Shown here in pieces: positions 1 through 5,286 of a stretch of 6,936 nucleotides of DNA. The stretch spans positions 1 through 6,936 of the forward strand of contig JAFWJI010000063.1 in assembly GCA_017511585.1 (NCBI GenBank). Reading direction: 5' to 3'. The first letter of the stretch is position 1. Each line of letters begins with the position of its first letter. Source of the stretch: Mycoplasmataceae bacterium. Lineage in GTDB: Bacteria > Bacillota_I > Bacilli_A > Mycoplasmatales > Metamycoplasmataceae. The notes under the pieces are model-generated. The model did no database searches. It was not told the origin of the DNA and worked only from the letters and a program-made list of their open reading frames with translations. The translations under genes were made by a program, and so were the position numbers.

Positions 1-6
1 ATTTAT

Positions 7-219
7 TTAATATTGTGTTAATTTATCAACTTTATATATCCAAAAATTATTTAATTTAATTCTTTTTTCATTGTTGGAGTATTTTTTTATTTGATTAATA
101 TCGGTTTCAACACGATCTAATCTACTTTCAACATTTTCTAATCTATTTTCAACATTATCTAATCTGTTTTCAACATTATCTAAACGATTATTAATGTTTG
201 TAAATTGATTAATTACCAA
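7..219 (-). CDS. Small heptad-repeat coiled-coil protein, possibly a 3' remnant
   Basis: The open frame encodes 70 residues. After a short lead (MVINQFTNI) it runs through a heptad repeat of the type NRLDNVE, repeated about four times with drift (NRLDNVE, NRLENVE, SRLDRVE, TDINQIK), roughly residues 11-44. The a/d positions are hydrophobic or Asn, which predicts a parallel coiled coil. A basic tail (residues 45-70) follows, with no signal peptide or membrane segment. Similar short heptad arrays occur in mycoplasmal repeat-family proteins such as the DUF16 type, but I cannot assign the family with certainty. The frame contains no ATG; the start used is TTG without a clear Shine-Dalgarno, and the frame stays open only seven codons further up, to a TAA at 243-241. 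It may therefore be the surviving 3' part of a longer gene. Function is unknown; oligomerisation is the only safe inference. Confidence 0.45.
   Translation of the reverse strand: MVINQFTNINNRLDNVENRLDNVENRLENVESRLDRVETDINQIKKYSNNEKRIKLNNFWIYKVDKLTQY
106..189. repeat. Four tandem 21-bp units encoding coiled-coil heptads
   Basis: Four consecutive 21-bp units lie at 106-126, 127-147, 148-168 and 169-189. Each begins TTCAAC on the + strand and most continue A(C/T)(G/T/A)(A/T)TCTAAT. Units three and four are identical over their first 15 bases. Because 21 is a multiple of three, gain or loss of a unit would keep the minus-strand frame and add or remove exactly one heptad of the coiled coil. Confidence 0.85.
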
Positions 220-240
220 GGCTTCAAACTGATTTTTGGT

Positions 241-371
241 TTATATTCATTTTTGTTTTGTTCTTTTTTCAGTTCCCTTGATAGTTAATTGTAAAATTTT
301 TTGATTATCTTCTCTTCATTACAACTAATTATTTCTTGATAACTATTATCGATTTTTTGTTTAATTGGTAT
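241..371 (-). pseudogene. Possible decayed 5' coding sequence of the coiled-coil gene
   Basis: Upstream of the coiled-coil ORF, the minus strand shows protein-like stretches in two frames. One runs from about 371 to about 300 (it includes KIDNSYQEIISCNEEKII) and the other from about 318 to 244 (it includes LQLTIKGTEKRTKQK). They would join by a one-base change in the A6 run near 298-303, and the second runs into a TAA at 243-241, after which the frame continues in phase into the coiled-coil ORF. No ATG begins either stretch. This fits a gene broken by a homopolymer frameshift and a nonsense mutation. Code 4 has only two stop codons, so short open stretches also arise by chance, and confidence is low. 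Confidence 0.25.
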
Positions 372-430
372 TTAAACTATGCTTTAATTATTTCAACATT
401 AAAAATAAATAGTAATTTTTTAAAAATGTT

Positions 431-448
431 AAACTAAACTTTTAGTTT
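431..448. promoter_or_regulatory. Perfect 8-bp dyad upstream of hprK, possible operator
   Basis: AAACTAAA (431-438) and its exact reverse complement TTTAGTTT (441-448) are separated by only CT. The two-base centre is too small for a good RNA hairpin, so a symmetric protein-binding site is more likely. It ends 19 bp before the hprK -10 hexamer and so covers the -35 zone. The role is inferred; such dyads can also arise by chance in AT-rich spacers. Confidence 0.3.
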
Positions 449-467
449 TACTGGTCAATATTTATAT

Positions 468-473
468 TATAAT
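468..473 (+). promoter_or_regulatory. hprK -10 box (TATAAT)
   Basis: This is a consensus TATAAT with nine bases between it and the hprK ATG at 483. No good TTGACA lies 16-18 bp upstream, which is common in mycoplasma promoters. The expected transcription start is near 480, leaving about three untranslated bases. The mRNA would be essentially leaderless, in agreement with the lack of a Shine-Dalgarno before hprK. Confidence 0.6.
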
Positions 474-482
474 TTTTTAAAT

Positions 483-1451
483 ATGTCAAATAAAGTAAAA
501 GAAAACAATGACAATTTAATTAATATAAAATCCACAAAATCTATTAATGTTTTGCAATTTTGTAATGACAATCAATTAGATGTTTATAACAAGGATTTAA
601 TTAAAAATTGAAGAGATATTAAAAGGCCTTCAATTAATAGAATTGGTTTAGAAATTTTGGGTTATTTTGATAATGATTCACTTAGCAAAAATATAATCGG
701 GTTAGGAACAAGAGAATCAAATATGATGGACTCTTTAAGTGTTGATGTTTTAGAAAATAACTTGACTAAAATATTTTCTAAAGAACCTCCATTAGTAATT
801 TGTTCAAATGGTGTTAGTGAAAAAAATAAGAATTTAATTTTAAAATATTGTCAAAAATTTGACACACCAATTGTTTTAGCAGATACAAGTTTATCTTTTT
901 TAATTACAAATATCGGAATTTACATTGCTGAATTTTTTGCTCCAGAAACATTTGTTCACGGATCTTTAGTTGTTGTTAATGGAGTTGGTGTTTTAATTAT
1001 TGGAGATAGTGGTATTGGTAAATCAGAAGCAGTAATTGAATTAATTCAAAGAGGACATATATTTATTTCAGATGATTCAGTAATTATAAAAAGATTTGGA
1101 CACAATTTCATTGGTACTTCTCCTAAAATAACACAAAATTTTCTAGAAAGTAGAGGATTAGGACTTATTAACATTAAAAAAATATATGGTGAAAAATCTA
1201 TTAAAAATAAAACAAATATTGATTTAGTTATTGAATTAAAAAAAGATGATTCTTTTAATTTTGATCGTTTAGGTAATGAAAATTATTTTTATGAAACATT
1301 AAATGGTAAAATTAAAAAAATTCTACTTCCAGTTAGATTAGGTAGAAACGCTGCTTCTTTAATAGAAATAGCTACCTTGTTATTTTTTAGTAAAAAAGAT
1401 GGAGTTGATGCTTATACAGAAATTCAAGAAAGGATAAAAAATGCAGAATAA
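483..1451 (+). CDS. hprK: HPr kinase/phosphorylase
   Basis: This bifunctional cytosolic enzyme phosphorylates, and dephosphorylates, the regulatory serine of HPr and so tunes sugar uptake through the phosphotransferase system. The product has 322 residues; the family usually has about 310. The N-terminal HprK domain (about 1-140) includes an RPSINRIGLEILGYF segment matching the family's RPGLELAGYF region, which supports the ATG at 483 over the later TTG at 657. The catalytic domain shows the active-site His in FVHGSLV (His159), the P-loop GDSGIGKSE (174-182), Asp-Asp at 197-198, the signature ESRGLGLINI (about 222-231) and the C-terminal PVRLGRNAA (about 283-291). Trp43 is encoded by TGA (609-611). 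No Shine-Dalgarno is visible and the -10 box sits nine bases upstream. It overlaps lgt by 11 bp. Mollicutes lack a typical CcpA circuit, so its role here is probably direct control of PTS flux (inference). Confidence 0.96.
1429..1434 (+). promoter_or_regulatory. Ribosome binding site of lgt inside hprK
   Basis: AAAGGA lies six bases before the lgt ATG at 1441 and inside the last codons of hprK. It supports this start and suggests that lgt is translated from the hprK message, with coupling through the 11-bp overlap. Confidence 0.7.
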
Positions 1452-2340
1452 CGTTTTATCTCCTGTTCCTTCTATTGAATGAAAAAGTGGTGAACCGATT
1501 TATTTATTTGGTAATTTTAGAGTTTATCCTTTTACAATGTTAATTGGGATATTAGCATCAATTTTGACTATTTTTTATTTTTGAAGAAAAAATAAATATC
1601 CAATAGATGTTTTATTAACATTAATTATTATTACAATTCCTTCTGCTATTATAGGAGCTAGATTATTTTGAATAATAGAAACCGCAATTAATGGCGAAGA
1701 TTTATCAAGATGGTACGCTATTTGAGATGGTGGTCTATCAATTCAAGGTGGTGTTATTTTACCGACGATTTTGGATTTACTATATTTAACAAGAAAAAGA
1801 AATGTTGTAGATATTAGAAAAGCATTTGGTATCATCTTACCTTGCGTTTTAATTGGACAAGCTATTGGAAGATGAGGAAACTTTGCAAATCATGAATTAT
1901 ATGGAGCTATTTGTTCATATGATTCAATTAAGTGATTAGGTCAAGGAATAGCTTTAAATATGTTTATTGATGGAAGTTATAGAATTCCATTATTCTTGAT
2001 TGAATCAGTATTGTCATTTACAGGATACTTTATTATTGTTTGAGTATTTTTACAATTTGGATATTTCAAACCAGGAACAACTGGAGGAATGTATTTAGTT
2101 TGATATGGATTAGTTAGAACAATAATGGAACCATTAAGGGATCGTTCTGATTTTGAATTTTGATATTTAATTTTAGCTATTTTATTCTTGATATTTGGAT
2201 TGATATTAATTTTATATTTTGAATGAACAGGAAAAAAAATGTATCAAAAAATAAAAGTTACAAATTATTCTTACATTTATTACAATCCAAAATCTCAAAT
2301 TATTCCTGTAAATACTAGTTCAAGATGAATTAATGAATAG
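1441..2340 (+). CDS. lgt: Prolipoprotein diacylglyceryl transferase
   Basis: This integral membrane enzyme moves diacylglycerol from phosphatidylglycerol to the lipobox cysteine of prolipoproteins, the first step in making the surface lipoproteins that dominate mycoplasma membranes. The product is 299 residues, against about 260-290 for the family. The Lgt signature GRWGNFANHELYG is at 143-155, with Arg144, Asn147, Asn150 and Glu152 in place. WDGGLSIQGG (95-104), FLIESVL (185-191) and VRTIMEPLRDRSD (225-237) match further conserved blocks. About seven hydrophobic membrane segments are visible, the first near 31-48 and the last near 241-260, followed by a polar tail. Many Trp codons are TGA, including the one in the signature, so the gene is fragmented under the standard code. 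At the position of the E. coli His103 it has Gln102. It is probably co-transcribed with hprK, an arrangement also seen in Firmicutes. Confidence 0.96.
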
Positions 2341-2346
2341 TTATAT

Positions 2347-2383
2347 ATAATATTTTGTTTGATAACAAAATATTATTTTATTT
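2347..2383 (+). terminator. Rho-independent terminator after hprK-lgt
   Basis: A perfect 13-bp stem (2347-2359 with 2364-2376) closes on a TGAT loop and is followed by a T-rich tract beginning TTTTATTTT. It starts seven bases after the lgt stop codon. The stem is AT-rich with a single G-C pair, as expected for this genome. It separates the hprK-lgt unit from pyrH. Confidence 0.8.
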
Positions 2384-2389
2384 TATAAT
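2384..2389 (+). promoter_or_regulatory. pyrH operon -10 box (TATAAT)
   Basis: A consensus TATAAT sits directly in the T-tract of the preceding terminator. The expected start is near 2396, giving a leader of about 23 bases that contains the pyrH Shine-Dalgarno. The -35 position (about 2361-2366) would fall within the terminator hairpin and is not consensus. Confidence 0.55.
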
Positions 2390-2403
2390 TTTAAGGTAAT
2401 TTT

Positions 2404-2411
2404 AAAGAAGG
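2404..2411 (+). promoter_or_regulatory. Ribosome binding site of pyrH
   Basis: AAAGAAGG ends seven bases before the ATG at 2419. It is among the clearest Shine-Dalgarno sequences in the window and fixes the pyrH start. Confidence 0.65.
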
Positions 2412-2418
2412 CGGATAA

Positions 2419-3135
2419 ATGAAATATAGAAGAGTTTTATTAAAATTATCTGGAGAATGATTAGCCAATAGAGATAAAAAATTATCAATTGATTATGATT
2501 TAGTAACTAAATTAGGAAAACAAATTAAAAAAATTATTGATAAAAAAATTCAAGTAGTAATTGTAATTGGTGGCGGTAATCTTTGAAGAGGTTCTTCTGC
2601 CGAAAAAAATGGAATTCCAAGATCAAAAGCAGATTATATTGGAATGCTTGCAACATTGATGAATGCTTTAGCAATGCAATCAATTTTAGAATTGCAAGGT
2701 TTAAAAGTTAGAGTTCTATCTTCAATTGGAGTTGATTCTAAAATAGCTGAACCATTTATTCTTGAAAAAGCAAACAAGTATTTAGAACAAGGAAAAATTG
2801 TTATTATGGCAGCTGGAACAGGAAGACCATATTTTACAACAGATACTGCTGCAACATTACTTGCTTCTGAAATTAAATCAGATGTATTATTGTTAGGAAA
2901 AAATAATGTTTATGGAATTTATGATTCAGATCCAAATTTAAATCCTAATGCAAAACATTTTAAAGAAATAACATATGACAAAATTTTAGAAAAACAATTA
3001 CAAGTAATGGATTCAACAGCTGTTGCAATGGCAAGAGATAATAATATTAAATTATTAGTTTTTAATATAGGAGAAGAAAATTCAATAATTAACACTTTAG
3101 AAGGAAAAGGTATTTTTACAATAGTAAAAAAATAA
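2419..3135 (+). CDS. pyrH: UMP kinase
   Basis: This cytosolic hexameric kinase of the amino acid kinase fold converts UMP to UDP with ATP, feeding the UTP/CTP pools. The product has 238 residues, the normal family length. Motifs in order are KLSGE (9-13, phosphate binding), GGGNLWRG (51-58), DYIGMLATLMNA (72-83), AAGTGRPYFTTDTAA (131-145), VYGIYDSDP (164-172, for the family's VDGVYDxDP) and MDSTA (197-201). TGA encodes Trp14 and Trp56, the second inside the GGGNxWRG motif. The ATG at 2419 gives the canonical N-terminus; an internal ATG at 2644 would remove the first 75 residues and the phosphate-binding loop. It is the first gene of a three-gene operon, with frr starting three bases after its stop. 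In bacteria the pyrH-frr link is one of the most conserved gene pairs. Confidence 0.97.
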
Positions 3136-3138
3136 AAT

Positions 3139-3690
3139 ATGGAATTTAGTTTTTATAAAGAAGAATTAATATTAGAATGTGAAGAAGCACTTGATAATTT
3201 AGAAAAACATTTATCTAAAATAAGTTTAGGAACAGCTAATCCACAAATGTTTTCAAGATTGGAATTTTCATATTATGATTCTCCTACAATGATAGGTGAT
3301 GTTTGTTCTATTACTCATTCAGAACCTCAAACATTAGTTATTAAACCATTTGATAAACAAACAGTAAAAGATATTTATTCAACTATTGTAAAACAAAATT
3401 TTTTAGTAACAATTCAAGATGAAGGAGATAAATTAAGAATAATTTTTCCTCAACTTACAACAGAAAAAAGAAAACAAACAATTAAAGAATTATCTTCAAT
3501 AAAAGAACAAGCAAAAATAAAAGTAAGACAAGCAAGACAAACAATTTTAAAGAAGATAAAAAATGATGAAGAATTAACTGAAGATATGCAAAAAAATTTC
3601 CAAAACCAAATTCAAAATTTGATTGATGAATATACTAACAAAATTGATCAAATAATCAAATTAAAGGAAGAGCAATTAATGAAAATTTAG
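3139..3690 (+). CDS. frr: Ribosome recycling factor
   Basis: With EF-G, this protein splits the post-termination ribosome into subunits. The product has 183 residues, against about 185 in the family, with two parts: long helices at the N- and C-termini forming the three-helix bundle (domain I) and a beta-rich insert, about 31-105 (domain II). Recognisable family blocks include GTANPQMF (31-38, for the usual GRANPxLL), SYYDSPT (44-50, for the usual EYYGxPT), LVIKPFD (66-72), LRIIFPQLTTEKR (99-111) and the arginine helix KVRQARQ (128-134), with Arg130 and Arg133 matching the functionally important arginines of the tip. Two usually conserved basic positions near residues 29-32 are Ser and Thr. 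No Shine-Dalgarno is obvious, so translation is probably coupled to pyrH, whose stop lies three bases upstream. Confidence 0.94.
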   Translation: MEFSFYKEELILECEEALDNLEKHLSKISLGTANPQMFSRLEFSYYDSPTMIGDVCSITHSEPQTLVIKPFDKQTVKDIYSTIVKQNFLVTIQDEGDKLRIIFPQLTTEKRKQTIKELSSIKEQAKIKVRQARQTILKKIKNDEELTEDMQKNFQNQIQNLIDEYTNKIDQIIKLKEEQLMKI

Positions 3691-3692
3691 TT

Positions 3693-4640
3693 ATGAAAGC
3701 AGCATCATTAGAAAATAAAGATAAAAGTTTTAAACAAAAAGTAATTATTAAATCTTTAGTAGGATTAATAATTTTTGTTATTGTATTTTGTATTTTATTA
3801 TTAATAGCTGGAACAGATATGTCTGGCAAAATAATTTCTTTTATTTTTTATTTTTCTATGGTTTGTTTTGCAATATATGAATTTTCATTAATATTACCAC
3901 TACCCAAATGAACAAATTTTTATTTACCCCTTTTAACATTTTTAACATTTTTTAGTTCATGAGACAATTTGTATTCATGATTTAATGACAATAATCAATC
4001 ATTATCATTAAATGATTTAATAAGAGATCAATATCAATATAAAATTGCAAATATTAGTGGATTAGGTTATTTAATTGAGTTTGCTTTATTACTGACACCA
4101 TTTTTATTTGCAAAAAAAGAAATCAAAACATTTTTATTTGGTTTAATTACTTATGTTTTTATTACTTTTATAACAATTGCTGGTAAATCTTTAATGTTTT
4201 TAAATGCTAAAGGAGGAAGTTTCCTATTCCTTTTAGTTCTATTATTTGGTCCTGCATTTTGTGATACATTTTCTTATTTTGGTGGAATATTATTGGGAAA
4301 TAAAATATTTAAAAATAAAAAATTAGCTCCAAAAATATCTCCTAATAAAACAATTGAAGGAGCTATTGTTGGTTTTATTTTTACTTGATTGGCATTGTTT
4401 TTATTTTTTTGATTTATAAATTTCAAATCTTTAAATATTGATAAAACTATTTTATTAATTGTTGTACCAATTGCATTGCCAATTATTGCAATATTAGGAG
4501 ATTTAGTTTTTTCAAGTATAAAAAGATTTGTAAAAACAAAAGATTTTTCAAATATACTTCCTGAACATGGTGGAATATTAGATCGTTTTGATTCAATAAT
4601 TTTAGTTTCTTTTATTTTCTCTGCTTTATTTTTAGTTTAG
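3693..4640 (+). CDS. cdsA: Phosphatidate cytidylyltransferase (CDP-diacylglycerol synthase)
   Basis: This membrane enzyme makes CDP-diacylglycerol from phosphatidic acid and CTP, the branch point for phosphatidylglycerol and cardiolipin. The product has 315 residues, somewhat longer than the usual 260-285. The family signature is intact at 274-300: SSIKR, then KD (283-284), LPEHGG (289-294) and DRFD (297-300). Upstream, the conserved block around Asp191 ([14 protein letters not shown]) and [14 protein letters not shown] (210-223) match the rest of the active site. About seven or eight hydrophobic segments are visible, starting near 19-39. Several tryptophans (for example residues 73, 90, 96, 232 and 240) are TGA codons, so under the standard code the gene appears as unrelated short ORFs. 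It begins two bases after frr and is the last gene of the operon. uppS, which lies between frr and cdsA in Bacillus-type operons, is missing. Confidence 0.97.
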
Positions 4641-4660
4641 AATTTGGTGCTTTTAACATA

Positions 4661-4735
<75 letters not shown>

Positions 4736-4749
4736 ATTTTATGATATAA

Positions 4750-4755
4750 ATTATA
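4750..4755 (-). promoter_or_regulatory. Probable tRNA-Thr -10 box (TATAAT on the minus strand)
   Basis: The + strand ATTATA reads TATAAT on the minus strand, with 14 bases between it and the first tRNA base at 4735. The expected start near 4743 would give a short precursor leader of about eight bases. No consensus -35 is visible. The 52-bp gap 4736-4787 must also hold the start signals of the divergent downstream gene, for which I see only weak AT-rich candidates. Confidence 0.5.
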
Positions 4756-4787
4756 TTATTAAACACATATTTTAAATAGAGATTGTT

Positions 4788-5213
4788 ATGGAAGAAAATA
4801 AAAAAATTAATATTGAAGTTAAAAAAATAAATAACAAAAATAATGAAATAGAATGAACTAAAACTTTAGAAATTGTTAAAGAAAATGTTAATGAAATTCC
4901 TGAAGAAGAAAAAAATGAAATTGTTAAAAAATATTCTTTAAATAATAAAAATAGTGATAAAAATTCAACAAAGCAAAATTATAATACTGTTTTAGTAGAT
5001 ATGTCTTCAAATCCATTTCACCAACCACATATGAATACTATAGAATTTAGAAACAACAATGAAGATACAATTATATTGGCAAATATTATTAGTCCAAATA
5101 ATCAAATAAATGCTCATACTGAAATGATGGTTATAGAAAAATTATTAGAAGATAAGATAATTACAAAAGAAGAATTTTCTAAAAAGAAACAATTAATTTT
5201 AGGTAAAAAATAA
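4788..5213 (+). CDS. Hypothetical charged protein with a C-terminal SHOCT-like segment
   Basis: The product has 141 residues; Trp23 is a TGA codon (4854-4856), so the reading frame reaches back to the ATG at 4788. Residues 1-70 are very rich in Lys, Glu and Asn and look disordered. Residues 70-110 (including SNPFHQPHMNTIEFRNN) may form a small beta-rich unit. The last 27 residues (IEKLLEDKIITKEEFSKKK and onward, from about 115) match the SHOCT pattern, a short C-terminal helix-turn-helix segment with an I-I/T-x-E-E-F core that is thought to mediate oligomerisation. There is no signal peptide, lipobox, membrane segment or Gly-Gly leader, so it is probably cytosolic and not a substrate of the downstream exporter. 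The Shine-Dalgarno is poor. It stands 73 bp from the next gene, which seems to have its own promoter. Function unknown. Confidence 0.75.
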
Positions 5214-5223
5214 CTTTTAATTT

Positions 5224-5232
5224 TGTTATAAT
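5224..5232 (+). promoter_or_regulatory. Extended -10 promoter of the exporter gene (TGTTATAAT)
   Basis: TATAAT at 5227-5232 is preceded by TG one base upstream, the extended -10 form that can work without a good -35. The predicted start near 5239 leaves a leader of about 48 bases containing a Shine-Dalgarno. A second TATAAT at 5279-5284 lies too close to the ATG at 5287 to serve this start. Confidence 0.5.
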
Positions 5233-5271
5233 TTTCTTGCACTAATATATTTAGATAGTTTTTGTTTGGAC

Positions 5272-5276
5272 AAGGA
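5272..5276 (+). promoter_or_regulatory. Ribosome binding site of the C39 exporter
   Basis: AAGGA sits ten bases before the ATG at 5287. An in-frame TAA at 5281-5283 directly before the ATG rules out any earlier start. Confidence 0.6.
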
Positions 5277-5286
5277 ATTATAATCT

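Noticed and set aside
395..430. Imperfect inverted repeat AACATT...AATGTT in the spacer before hprK as a terminator
   Set aside because: The arms are short, AT-only apart from one pair, with a long loop and no following T-tract in a sensible orientation.
657..1451. hprK starting at TTG 657 (264 residues)
   Set aside because: The frame is open upstream through a TGA-Trp codon to ATG 483, and the added residues match the HprK N-terminal domain.
4502..4640. Several short ORFs inside cdsA, lgt and the exporter under the standard code suggesting pseudogenes
   Set aside because: They are artefacts of reading TGA as stop; code 4 gives one intact frame with full family motifs.
4645..4652. TGGTGCTT next to the tRNA 3' end (TGGTGCTGCTT at 4661-4671), possibly a partial duplicated tRNA end or attachment site
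   Set aside because: Only eight bases match with a gap, with no integrase gene or second boundary; chance similarity is likely.
4641..4660. Bidirectional terminator between cdsA and the tRNA gene
   Set aside because: The 20-bp gap contains no inverted repeat or clear T-tract.
5279..5284. TATAAT directly before the exporter ATG as its promoter
   Set aside because: Transcription would start at or after the ATG, and an AAGGA Shine-Dalgarno upstream would be useless; the extended -10 at 5224-5232 fits better.
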